This document shows positions 1 through 10,796 of a DNA stretch of 64,000 bases, one piece after another. The translations under genes and the position numbers were made by a program. Numbering within the stretch: position 1 is the stretch's first letter; the number at the start of each line of letters is the position of its first letter. Source of the DNA: Suillus spraguei (Eukaryota > Basidiomycota > Agaricomycetes > Boletales > Suillaceae); assembly GCA_016800925.1 (NCBI GenBank), contig JABCPU010000043.1, positions 212,926-276,925 of the forward strand, given 5' to 3'. The notes under the pieces were generated by a model that did no database searches, was not told the origin of the DNA, and was given only the letters and a program-made list of their open reading frames with translations.

Positions 1-660
1 TAATCTCAGATCCGACCATATCCGTCTAGATCCGATCGTTTCCATATCCGTCCGGTCCACAGATCCTGTCCGGGCCATCCATCCGAATGTACTCACTTCT
101 CGCACCTTAACTCCCTTGTGTACATCTGCGTCTATCTCCTTTCGTCATTTCTCCTACTACCAGTACTCCGGCTGTTTATATTTCCGTCCTGTGTTACTGA
201 TCCGTTTCCTGTGTTCATTTCCGATTCATGCTTACTGATCCGCTGTGCATTAACTAATAGACTTCCGTTACACTTCGTACATAGCCCTCGGTCCCGGACT
301 TGCTGATTATCCGTCTTAGATACTTACAGTATATAAACCACTTGTAGATCTCCGTAGAACCTTAGTTCGAATATCATCTTAGATTCTACTCATTCTGCCT
401 CTTCCGGACTTAAACCACTTTCCGCTTTAAGTCACCTTCCGAGACTTAGGATTGATTCCTACAGTCTATATCTCCGACTCTATCTTCGGATAGTCCATCT
501 CCGTTAGTTTCTAGCTAGGAACTCATTCCGAAACTAGCCTTAATCTCTGTCCTCTCCTTACATTCCGAATAACCTTCGGACGTATCATATCCGACACCTT
601 CAGACACCCGGATCCGTTACGCAACTCCTTCCGGGTCTTCGGACGAATAACTCCTCCCTG
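1..660. other. TCCG-rich non-coding stretch
   Basis: The tetramer TCCG, or its CGGA partner, recurs every 10-20 bases here, often as ATCCG, TTCCG or TCCGT, and much less after position 660. No credible gene is seen. It could be a decayed low-complexity LTR interior or the edge of a repeat lying outside the window. Confidence 0.5.
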
Positions 661-752
661 AAATAAGGGGCATTACTCGAGAAAGGGGCACAGTGTACGA
701 ACTGAGGCCAAAGCCCTTCAGATCTTTCTACCCTTGAGTACAGTCTTAACAG

Positions 753-1293
753 TGGGACATAGTCTGCACTGGCCAGCCAGACAAGGTCTGTGACAACTGC
801 CGCAAGCACAAGCATAGGTGCTTGCACAATGCTGGTGAGTTTCTTTTCTTCTGACTTAACTCTGTGCTAACTCATTTGACTTATAGTTTGTTGCAAAAGA
901 GCATGTCCTGCGGCAAAGACACCACCTGTAGTCGCTGCTGCCAGCAGCTCCAAGAGTGCCGCTGTGGTAAAGTCTAGGAAACCAGATGAAGTTATTGAGG
1001 TGACTGACAGTGAGCCAGCAGCGGTCACGTCTCCTTCCCACCCAGCAAAAATTGCTGCTAAGGTGCAGTCTGTGGCAGCGGTGGAGAAAGAGTCTGAAGA
1101 AGAAACTGTGGATGTTGCATGGCGCCTGCAAGACTTGGAGAGTGAGGAAAACTTGGATTTCCTCATGGCGGCCCATCTTGAGGATGCCCAGGCACGCTTT
1201 ATGCAGATGGAAGGGATGATGAGGGGGTTGGTGGGGAAAATGAACTTTCTCTGTGGCTGTATGAACTGCTGGCAAAAGAGGTGCCAGTTGTAG
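753..1293 (+). pseudogene. Cysteine-cluster (zinc-binding-like) protein, 3' exons
   Basis: Two exons can be joined: about 753-834 and 887-1293, with intron 835-886 (GTGAGT to TTATAG). Exon 1 holds a cluster with spacing C-x8-C-x2-C-x7-C, including CDNCRKHKHRC, and exon 2 opens with two more cysteine groups (VCCKRACP). This resembles the zinc clusters of many short Agaricomycete nuclear proteins. The rest is an Ala/Ser/Glu-rich tail with a Met-rich amphipathic helix near the end, typical of a coiled coil. A TAA lies in frame just upstream of 753, but that position is also a good splice acceptor (CTTAACAG), so an upstream exon may exist or be lost. Function unknown; DNA binding is a guess. It could be a host gene fragment or transposon cargo. 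Confidence 0.45.
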
Positions 1294-1966
1294 ATACTTT
1301 GTCTTTCTCTTCCTCTTCTTCTGTACTTGTACCTTAGCCTGTACCATACATTGTACCATAGCATAGTTGCCACAATGATAGGGGTCCTGGCAGCTCCAAT
1401 AACAGTGTGAATGTCTAAGTCCATAGAGATCCAATAAGTCCAAATGCCTCCATGTCCAAGTCCTAGCACCAGTCATAGTCCATTTGACACCTAAGGTAAC
1501 GGTAATGTATAGTAAGCGCTCACTTGCAGTAAACAAAAATTGAACTGATACTGCAAGTCTGTGCAAGGTTCCACTCGTCTTGTCTTCTTCATTGCGCTAT
1601 CTTTGTCTATGCCTGTGGTAGTGCTGCCGGTAAGCTTTGTCATGATATCTCCTGTCTAGTCAATCAATGGGCGCAGTGTGCTGCCTACACGTTTGAAGGA
1701 AAAGGTGTATAGTACTTCAGTGATGCACGGTATTCTTTGTCCAATCAATATATTCCTTCATACCATAATAAGAGTCTGTGTGCTAGTCAGTGCTAAATGT
1801 ATGTAAGTGATGCCGTATGGCCTGGTAAGACCATCATCTGTGCATGCTAATGCAGTGATTGACACACAGCAGTAGGCACATGTGGTCTGCGAGTTCAGCT
1901 GAATAGCTCCTGTGGTGAACATTTCTTTAGGGGTCAGCAGTAAATGTGCGGTAACAGTTTGAGCGG
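1294..1966. other. Non-coding stretch, nothing recognised
   Basis: No convincing open frame or repeat is seen. The right half begins to show the CAGTAA/GCGGTAA words typical of the family-X LTR that follows. Confidence 0.4.
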
Positions 1967-2941
1967 TGTAAAGATACAACCTAACCTGGGCTGTAGATAA
2001 ACTACCTCCTAAGTTAGTATGTGAGTCTTGCGCTCCATCTAGTCTGCTTCACTTGTGAAAACAAGAGCGTTCGACCCAAAAGGGGGATGCCTATTAGTAT
2101 GGTCAAGTTCGAGTCAAACTTATGTCCGAATGAAGCGTTGTGGTCAGCGGTAAGTTGCCGCGGTCAGCGATGATGCCGCCAGAACTAGCGTCATAGGTAG
2201 CAGTACTACCATGGTCGAGATATAGTCAGAAACAGTTGCGTCGAGCAAGCGATGTCAAGCGATGATATCAGCAGTAGCAGTAAGGTTGCAAGCAGTGCAA
2301 AGAAACAGTAAAAGAAGGCCACAGTACTTTCAGCAGTAAAGTAGCGGTGCGTGAGAAGTTCGATCAAAATAACAGTCAAAAGTCTAGTGGTATGCCAGCA
2401 GTAACGGAGAATGAGCATGATCAATTAATGAGTGATAAGGAAACTTCAAAGACTAAGTCCACTACTGGGTAGATCCAGAGCTAGACAATAATCCTGACCT
2501 ATAGGACGTGCAATGGTGTAAAATCAGGTGGAAATCAGGTGTTGTATCGTGCAGGGTACGTGGTGCTTATATCCTAAATCGTATGTATCCGGAATACTCT
2601 AAGCGAGATCAGTAGTGCTCGAGTGTAGTAACCGCCATATGTAAACATAGCGCGAGGCGCTGTGGCACGAGGCAACATGTAATAAGACTTGCTGTGGAAT
2701 CAGTGATAATGAACATAAAACAAACGATGCACCAAATGGAGCTATGCGGACGTGGCAAGGACATGAGAGGACATTGGTATGTGGAACGAGGTGTGGTAGT
2801 CAGTACGGTGTGCGGTAAACATAAGATGTCGCCGGTAATGCTAAAGGGGTAAGACGGCCATGGACAAGTGGTAACTCCTATAGATGTGAGACGAGTGTCA
2901 AAAGATGGGGTTTTAAGCCCAGTGCCAATATGTTTGTTACA
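1967..2941 (-). repeat. LTR of family X (left copy, about 975 bp)
   Basis: It starts TGTAAAGATACA and ends TTTGTTACA, giving TG...CA termini. It is colinear with 42821-43760 over its whole length and inversely with 42107-42690. It is dense in AGCGGTAA/GCAGTAA words, which recur through all family-X sequence. Confidence 0.65.
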
Positions 2942-3143
2942 GCAGTAAATGATGTTTCTGCAGTAGGCGTCGATGCTTCTACTATACTATACCTTTCCAG
3001 TGATACTTCCATAACTTCTTCACTATCAGCGCAAGCGGTCTGCAGTACTTTGTCTTGCGAGCATTCAGGCTCTGTGACTGTCCAGAGTTCTGTCGGTAAA
3101 ATGTCAGTGCTAACCAAGTCAATTGCCATTTTGTCTGTTTCTT

Positions 3144-3767
3144 CTAGTGAGCAATATGCATCGCCATCTGTATAAACAGTGCAAATGCAGTGTCGTCAGT
3201 ATAGCATGATTCATTTAGGGACAAAATTTCGTCAAGCACTTGGACTGGCAAAGGTGCCATTTCCTCGCGCAGTAGTGCTGTAGGTAGCATAGCAGTGTCT
3301 GTACTTGGTGCTGTTATCAATAGCTGATCTGCCAGTCGTGCAGTATCTTCGAGTGGTAGCGATACTTGCTCAGCGGTAGTGATTCCCAATGCCATAACTT
3401 GTTGCAGTATGTCAGTGTCAGAGTGCTCAATAGTGTCTCCCTGGTAGGGGTCTGCCAGCGGAGCAAATGCCTCAGCGGTAACCATGTGGTTGAACGTAAT
3501 AGGGCCCCATTCTGGATACAAGTGCTAAATAGTGTTAGCGAAGTCTATGAAGCTGTTACCATTGTATTCATCAAGACATTCCCATACTTCTGCTTCGTCG
3601 GGATCTGTGTAGCGTATTGCCGCCTTGATGCATGCTTTATCAGTGATGCTGGCCAGGTCTGCCAGCTCATCTACGGTAGCGAGGAACATTAGCAATTCTC
3701 TGGGGTTACCGTTGAAGTATGGTGCTGCTGCCATGCGGCGCAATGGCATGCAAAATCTGTCAGACAT
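3144..3767 (-). pseudogene. Retrotransposon gag-like protein (family X)
   Basis: The frame starts MSDRFC at 3767 and runs with one in-frame TAG at 3525-3527 down to 3144. Residues 10-50 carry the pattern of fungal retrotransposon gag proteins: APYFNGNPRELLMFL, then an acidic helical stretch ending in EVWECLDEY. No zinc knuckle and no protease or RT follow, so the interior is gag-only. The stretch after the stop is rich in acidic and Thr residues and is not recognised. Translation of the whole frame would need read-through of the TAG, so it is called a pseudogene. Confidence 0.5.
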
Positions 3768-3875
3768 ACTATTAGTAGTGTAGTGGTGTGGTAATGACTG
3801 CGGTGACAAGCATGCGGTAAGCAATTAAGACAAGAACAAAACTATACCAAAGGACCCCTCACTGTGGGCTCCAAT

Positions 3876-4665
3876 TGTAATGATACAATCTAGCCTGAGC
3901 TGCACATGAACCATGGCCCAAGCTAGTATGCAAGTCTTGCGCTCTACCTAGTCTGCTTCACTTGCGAGGCAAGAATGTTCGACCCTAAAGGGAATGCTAA
4001 GTTAGTATAGCTCAATAATGCCCAACCTGTGGTGCAAGAATGCTGTTGGAGGTAGCGAGATGCCAGCGGTGACCTCTGGTCCGTGGGAAATTTGCGGTAA
4101 AACTAGCGGTAAGCGTGGGAATGCAGTAGGAAAGTGGTAGCATGGACAGTAAAACTGCGGTAAGCATGGGAACTTCTGCAGTAAAACAAGCAGTAGTGTA
4201 GCAGTGAAGTGTGAGAAAGCGGTAGCACTAGCGGTGAAGTGCAGGAAAGCAGTAAAGAGTGGTGGTGTGTGCAGCGGTAAGGCAATTCTTAAAGAGACAG
4301 TGACTTCAGTAAATGACTTTATTCAGTAGAGACAGTAATGGTGACGATTCCTAAGTACTGTGTGTACTATAGGAGGGAAGTAAGGAACAAGTACAGGTAC
4401 CTAGGAATTTTATACTAAGGAATAGCTATGGAGACAGAAGGGATAGGATAAACACGCAGCAGACATGTAATAAGCCTGCACTACAGTTTACAAAACATCA
4501 CGTACTGGTGAGACTGGATGGACATTGGACGGACAGTAAATCTTGCTTGAGGCTGCCAAATGGGTTCACAGAGATTGCTGAAGATCACCGCTTTGTGGGA
4601 AAGTTGCCGTAGTACAGCCGCTAAGCTGCAACGAGGCTTCCGGAGTGCAGAACAATACTGTTAGA
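3876..4665 (-). repeat. LTR of family X (right copy, diverged)
   Basis: The first 150 bp align with the left LTR (shared TCTTGCGCTC, CTAGTCTGCTTCACTTG and a CGACCC-AAAGGG block) and then diverge. ACATGTAATAAG near 4465 matches the same word at 2672 of the left LTR. On the minus strand the interior begins right after this LTR with ATTGGAGCCCAC, a possible primer-binding site. The right border is approximate. Confidence 0.45.
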
Positions 4666-4732
4666 TAGGGGCAAACACATGGTAAAGTAGGATGGTGAAG
4701 CTGAAGGGTAAGGATAATGATTGCCAGTTGAC

Positions 4733-4917
4733 ACCTATACAAAAATGTGCCATTTTGAGCTCAGCATGAGTTTGTTCATCACATTGGGGTGCATGCCAAG
4801 CGTGGTGTACATGAGTGAGCCAATGACAGATAAGTATGACACTTTATGACCTTCAATTGCAATCTCATGGTGCATGGAGTTGTCTCCTTCCTGGTCCATG
4901 GTGAGTTTGAGCCCATG
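4733..4917 (-). pseudogene. Ty1/copia reverse transcriptase, C-terminal piece
   Basis: The minus-strand frame contains YLSVIGSLMY, the conserved block just after the copia RT core (family consensus YLSLIGSLLY), followed by a decayed end. Its frame continues exactly from the piece at 12233-12742 if gypsy#1 and one CCATG are removed. It is therefore the same copia gene, split by the gypsy insertion. The downstream copia RNase H is absent; family-X LTR sequence lies to the left. Confidence 0.75.
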
Positions 4918-5393
4918 TGTTATGAACTGGGGTGGCATCACCAGCAACAGTGAAAGGACACAGATGGTCTGCTGGGAAGTTCTGCAATGTCCAAAAGAGG
5001 ACAAGGTGAAAGTACAAGGAACGCGTTCCGAGTACTATCAAGGGTTCAGCCTCAAAGACAAGTCTAAGAGGTTCTACGAGAATAGAGACTAAGGCTAAGG
5101 AGTGCTTAGACTTAGAGACGATTCAAGACAACTTAGGTTGGAGACCTAAGTGAAGGATATTCCAGGTAAAACCCAGTAAGATTAAAGTAAAGTATACAAG
5201 CATAATACATCGTGCTTAAATAGGTCAATATGTGCGCATGGATCAAGAGAGTCGTGAGAATGTAAGTGCGTATCCAAAGAAGGAAGGCAACTATAGTACA
5301 GATGCATTGAGCATATGAGTCAGAGTCACGTTATGTAATATGCAAGTAAAGGTGATAAAGAGAGAATGAATAGGGGCACGTACAACTGTAACA
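4918..5393 (-). repeat. gypsy#1 3' LTR (476 bp)
   Basis: The ends are TGTTATGAAC (4918) and GTACAACTGTAACA (5393). It is colinear with 11757-12232 without indels, and the differences are mostly transitions. Confidence 0.88.
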
Positions 5394-5426
5394 TTACCCC
5401 CTTGTTACATGGAAAGTCACCGACTT

Positions 5427-6899
5427 TCATATATTGCTATTGGCATCATAGATGGGATCATAGTCGTCATAGTTAGTGATGTCTTCATCAGCAGCACTTC
5501 CCCCTAACATATAAGCCACTTCTTCTTCTGCTATAGTCCTCACTTGTCGACCTGTTTTTCTTCGTCGATGATTAATAAGATACTGCTCCCACCTATGAAG
5601 TGCATCATAAAATCCATCGTCCTTCCAAGTGAGTGTAAATGGGGAATCTCCAATACGCTGAGGGCAGTAGATAGATAGATGGGCAGGGGTGTGTCGCAGA
5701 CAGATTTGACACTGGTATTTGGGGCAATTCTTTTGCTGATGTTCTATGATGCCACAGAATCGACATTTCATATTTTCATCAGTGTTGGAGGTAGACATGC
5801 GTAATGGTGATGGCGAAATAATGGGTTTGGGACTAGTGGATCTGGTGCGTTTCTTTCCCTTCCATCGCACCATACAACTTAAAGCAAAAGCATTGTCACG
5901 TCTGAGCTGCGCCTGCTGTTTAGTGGTAAGGGTGTATGCCGATGTTGGGAGATCAGGGGTAGTTGCTCATTCAGCAACCGCAAGGAGTTCATCAGAGGAG
6001 GAAGGTGACATTACACCAAAATCCTTTACTAGGACTGGCGAGACAGGGTCCATTGGACCGAATAATGACAGGATAGACATCGGAGGGTGGATATGGAGGT
6101 CATGAAGTCGAGGGCCAAGTGTCACCAATTCAGTGACAGGGATCCCTAGCGCTTTTGCAGCTGCACACTGCTCTTCTGTGCAAGGCTCATATAGCCATGC
6201 GATGTGATCATGGGAGGTTATAATGGGGGGCGATGAAGTTGGTTGTTCAATTGGAGATGGAGTTCGCGGGGAATTAAGGTCCGCTTGAGTTTGCTGTAGA
6301 TCAACAATGGCTTCTTCGACTAAACTTCTGGCTGCTCTTGTTTCCATGACCGATTGCTGGATAGTTTCAACGACTGCATTAGTGAGCTGTCCAATTTCTT
6401 GAACTGCAGTGTATAAGCCAGCAAAGGCATCGATGTTAGAATAAATGCGCAAAGAAGTGGGTGGAGGGACTGGAAGTGGGTCCGTATCTCTTTGCGGAGC
6501 GGGAGGTCGAGCAACACCTGCTCGACGTTCAGCCACGATGTGAATAGCTTCTTCAACATCGCTTTTAAAAGAACAGGGAAGCAACAGCATAGCATAAGAA
6601 CAAATGCGTTTTTGTAGATGTAAGATATGCTGGCGATACATGATTTCTGTGGTTTCATTGATGGTAGTTTTGATGAGGGCGGCTGTACAGATGATGTTGA
6701 CGAGAAGTAAAGCAGGGAAGGCATCTTTTTCAGTGAGGATTCTTTCGACCTCAAGGGCGTGTCCTTCACATAGAAGGGTGGCTTCAATATAAGAAGTGTT
6801 GTCGATTTCGGTGGCAAGGGTTCCGTAGTTTTCTGCATCGGAATCAGAGTCATTGTTGGTGGTGGTAACGGGGGTGATGTAAGCAGTGGGAAAAGACAT
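5427..6899 (-). pseudogene. Accessory third ORF with C-terminal double zinc knuckle (gypsy#1)
   Basis: One continuous minus-strand frame of about 490 codons runs from ATG 6899 to 5427, broken only by TGA at 5967-5969 where gypsy#2 has CGA. It lies downstream of pol and ends about 35 bp before the 3' LTR. The N-terminal 180 residues are helical and mildly acidic, then comes a Pro-rich stretch. After the stop site there is a basic patch (KGKKRTRS) followed by two Cys/His clusters: CRFCGIIEHQQKNC (C-x2-C-x4-H-x4-C) and CQICLRHTPAHLSIYC (C-x2-C-x6-H-x4-C). The same ORF is in gypsy#2 (33640-35050), so it belongs to the element. Role unknown; nucleic-acid binding, perhaps as a second nucleocapsid-like or regulatory protein, is inferred from the knuckles. 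Confidence 0.7.
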
Positions 6900-7030
6900 T
6901 TCAAAAGGCTTTAGTTGATCAAGTGCTGGTGCGGTTTGATTGACTGAAGAATAATCAGAGGGAGTGTTGCTTCTTATAAGCATTTAGAATTCGAGCAGAG
7001 TTCTTCAAGTTCTTTTCTGGGAGCCACTCG

Positions 7031-9995
7031 TTATCTCCCGATGAATATCCTTTCCAGATAGCATCGGCGAATGCTGGTTCCTTTGTGGGAGAGAATAGCT
7101 TCTACTTTGTATTCTTCTTCTTCTTTGATAATGTCAGACGGTGGTTCAGGGAAGTTCGGGCCATGTACATCTGTTTTGCTATAGGACGATAAGATGGAAG
7201 CATGGAAAGTGGGATGAATTTTCCATTGTGGAGGGAGTTTGAGCGTAAATGTGATGGGCAATAAGACATTGATGATCGGGAAAGGTCCATATCATTTCGG
7301 TGCAAGTTTCTGCGATGGGAGTTTGAGTCTAAGATTAGTAGCAGATAGCCAGACCTTATCTCCGATCTTCCATGGAGTGTACTTCTCTCCTCAGGATCGT
7401 TTGGCCATTGTTTGCATTGCAATGTTATGGCAAGCAATTGCTTCTTCTCTTATCTTCTGCCGCAGGAACAGATGAGTTGGGGATTAGATGAGGGATGGCA
7501 CGTGGTTCATATCCCATCATCAGATAGAAGGGTGATGCGTTCCTTGCATCATGTTTTCAATGGTTATGGACAAATTCGGCGATTGGTAGATGTTCTACCC
7601 AATCTTCAGGGTTGTTGCGGCAATAGATGCATAGATATGTTTCAAGTTCTTGATTGAGCCTCTCGGTTTGGCCATCAGTCTGTGGGTGATAAGCCGTAGA
7701 TGGGGCGATGACGTAGTCAAGACGTCGGGCAAGCTCCTTGGAGAAGCGAGATAGGAACTGCGGGACGTGATCTGAGATAACTTTGTCATGGAGTCCGAAT
7801 TGACGATAAACATGTTTCAAGAATAATTTGGCAATGCCTTCGGAGGTGACGGTTTTCAGGCAAGGGATAATAATTACCCCCTTCATAAGGCCATGGTCTA
7901 CCATGACCAGGATACTGTCAAAGCCCCCGGAGAGGGGGAGGTCAGTGACAAGATCGACAGAGACCTGAGAAAAAGGCCGAGTCACAGATGAAGGGATTGG
8001 GGTAAGCGGAGGTCAAACAGGATGTGTATCCGCTTTCATTCGCTGACAAAGCGTGCAACCTTCAACGTATTTCCGAATATAAGAGCCCATAGCCAGCCAC
8101 CAGGCTTCCTGTTTAACAAGCTCTTCAGTTTTGAATCGACCAGGGTGACCCGCGGTAGGATGATCATGATACCTTTTCAGGACATCGGGACGATGTGCCA
8201 GTGGAATGTAGGCACGATTCTTAAAATAGAGGACGTTCTCCTCAATTTTCCAATCGGAAAGTGCTGACTTCATAGGGGGAAGACACACGCCATCAAGGGC
8301 GTCGGATGTGGTCTGAAAGACAGGGTTGTCAAGGGGGTCAGAGGATGATAAAACATCCTGTAGGTCGGTGTCAATAAGACGAATGAATAGAGCGTCAGGG
8401 AGAAGGGTCTGGTCCTCGTTATTGTCTTTGCCGGGGTCGTAGTCAGGTCTGCGAGATAGTGCATCAGGTACTGCCAATTTAGTACCTGCAACGTGATGCA
8501 GTTCAATGTCGTAAATAGACAGAATCAGTTGCCAATGTGCTTGGCGATGGGTAAGCTTCTGTGCACTTCTAAAGTACAGGAGATTCTTGTGGTCAGTGAA
8601 TACCAGGATGGGGTGCGGGTTTCCTTCAAGATAGTGATGCCATTCATTCAATGCCCGGATCACGGCAAGGAGCTCGCGATCAAAGATCTGATAATTGTGT
8701 TCTGTGGGGTTCAAAGACTGCAAGAGATATGCGCATGGGTGATAAACACCATTCTCGTCAGTCTGTAAGAGAACTACACTGGTTGCCACAAGTGAAGCAT
8801 CGGTAGCAATAGCAAATTGTTGGGAAGGGTCAGGATTACGAAGTACTGGTTGGGATGTGAAGTGCCATTTCAGTTTGTCAGAGGTGTCCATACATGCGGG
8901 TGACCAATCAAAGACCTTGTCTTTCTTTGTTAATTTGATAAGTGGTTGGGCGATATCAGAATAATGGGAAATGAATGTGCAGTAGAAGTTGCAAAAGCCG
9001 AGGAATGATCGGACATCTTTTACAGATTTTGGAACTGGCCATTCGGCAATTCCCTTTGTCTTGGCGGTATCCATAGCAACTTGTCCTGGGCAAATTATCA
9101 TTCTGAGGTATTCCACTTCTTCTGCATCGAAGGTGCATTTCTCCGGTTTCAAGAACAAATGTTCCTGTCATATCTTTGTCAAAACCCGTCTTGTCCATTC
9201 GCGGTGTTCTGCTATAGTCGTGGAGAAAATCAGGATGTCGTCCATGTATATAACCATCCATCCTTCATTGATTTCCTGCTGGAAGGTACGATTCATGTAT
9301 GCTTGGAAAGTTGCTGGGGAATTGCAAAGACCAAAGAACATGACATTCAGTTCAAAGAGGCTGAATTCTGTAGTAAAAGCCGCTTTCCAGCGATTGTCAG
9401 GATGGATGCGAATATGGCTATAACTGGACCGAATATCCATTTTCGTAAAGAACTGTTCATTATGAAGGCGTGCGACAAGAGAAATAGGAAGTGGGAGTGG
9501 ATAAGCGTTCTTGACTGTCCAATCATTGATGTATCGATAATCTTGACAGGGGCACAATTCTCCACTCTTCTTTCCCACAAAGAAGAAACCACTAGCTTGG
9601 GGTGATTTCGATTCTGAGATGAAACCTTTCGCAACGTTTTCATCAATAAATGTTTTTACGGCAGCGCGTTCTTGTTCTGATAGTGGGTAAACCTTAGACA
9701 TACGAGGAATAAAACCAAGTTTAGTATCGATCTGATGATCAATACCAGGGCATTCAGGAGGTAGTTTGTTTAATCTGTCTTTAGCAAAGACATCTGCAAA
9801 GTCATGTAAATAGTCCAGGACCAATTCTTCGAAAGTTTTCTTTTTCTTTTCCTTCTCATCTGTCGCAAATTCCTGAGCTTTATTATTGTATTTCAGAGGA
9901 GGAAGGGAGATTGTGGAGTAGTTGGGGAGTTGTTCGAGTCGGGAAGTTTCATTATGTGTGAGGAGGGACATAGAACTTGGATAATTTTGGTACAT
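7031..9995 (-). pseudogene. pol: gypsy#1 pol: reverse transcriptase, RNase H, integrase, chromodomain
   Basis: The frame from 9995 to 7557 is a single reading frame interrupted by three TGA codons (9168-9170, 8013-8015, 7557-7559); at the last two gypsy#2 has CGA. Domains in order: linker, RT with VIYMDDILIF at about 9250 (YMDD catalytic site), RNase H (TDHKNLLYF at about 8600, ATDAS at about 8800), integrase zinc finger HHCC (HPTAGHPGRF at about 8150, CTLCQRM at about 8030) and integrase core (DHGLMKG, with YHPQTDGQTERLNQ near 7680). A separate frame to 7031 carries the integrase tail and the start of a chromodomain, cut by an 8-bp deletion relative to gypsy#2. The stops make it non-functional. 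Confidence 0.88.
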
Positions 9996-10190
9996 TTGTA
10001 TCTCTTCCAGGGATTACTTCTTCTGCTTTTCTCTTCCCATACTTCTGTTCTTCTATTGGCCGTTGTTCAATAGGTTTTGTCTGGTCTGATACTCGGGTTC
10101 AGATTCGTTCTTGCATTTCTCTGCATGGGGAATCGGTGATACTGCTCGTGGCAGTTGTACACGAGGAGTGGGGTCTGTAGTACGCGGTAT

Positions 10191-10796
10191 TCATACTTCC
10201 GGTTCAGGATCTCTAGGAATAGAAGGGATGATGAGGGATCTCGGAAGTTGGGAGTGTTGCCATTTCTTAGGATGGCAGTGGAAGGCCGGGGGCAATCCGT
10301 TCTTCTTCCAATCAGTATCCATGTCAATTTCGATTTCATCTGATTTCATTGTTCGAGGGAGGACTAGTGTTTCAGCAGCCCAATCTATACTTGGGTTCAT
10401 TGTGCATAACCACAGAATCCCAAGAAGGATTTGATCTCTTCTTCCTAGTTTAGTGATATTGAATTTTCCATACATGGTTCATTCATCAATTTTGACCACT
10501 AGGAGACAGTAGTGTGTGATTGGCCCTCCTTTGATAAGAGTTCCGTCCGTCGTAGTAACTCGAAATGGTGTCTTGAGTTTTCGCTGTGTGATCTGATGGA
10601 GTTTCACAAATTCCTCGGAAATAAATGTTCCTGCTGCGCCAGAGTCGATGACGGCAGTAGTGTCGACAGATTTTAAGTGAGTATGCGAATGGAGGGTGAT
10701 AGGGACACGAAGTTCTTTTCTTTCACCTATAGCACATACAAGTCTTAGTAATACATTGGGAGAAACACACATTGAATCCTTGTTTCCCCAATTCAA
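10191..10796 (-). pseudogene. gypsy#1 aspartic protease and linker region of pol
   Basis: It overlaps the end of gag in the -1 frame. The retropepsin motif is AVIDSGAAGTFIS (DSG for the DTG/DSG catalytic site), followed by the second conserved block ILLGILWL (usually ILGxPWL). A TGA at 10479-10481 splits the two blocks; gypsy#2 has the same stop, and TGG is the likely ancestor. Both the encoded protein and the overlapping antisense frames match gypsy#2, so this part lies in the shared identical tract. Confidence 0.8.

Larger units (their letters stand above)
1967..4665 (-). mobile_element. Gag-only LTR retrotransposon, family X
   Basis: Two related LTR starts (TGTAAAGATACA at 1967, TGTAATGATACA at 3876) flank an interior of only about 930 bp that holds a gag-like frame on the minus strand and no pol. 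The left LTR closes with TTTGTTACA at 2941. The right LTR fades out near 4665, where a degenerate TGTTAGA is seen. No matching target duplication is visible. Further family-X LTRs occur at 42107-42690 and 42821-43760. The lack of pol suggests a non-autonomous element or a deletion derivative. Confidence 0.55.

Noticed and set aside
118..306. 62-residue frame near the left edge
   Set aside because: It lies in the TCCG-rich stretch, with no domain and no supporting context.
9081..9605. 174-residue plus-strand frame, also present as 30929-31453 minus
   Set aside because: It is antisense to the reverse transcriptase in both copies.
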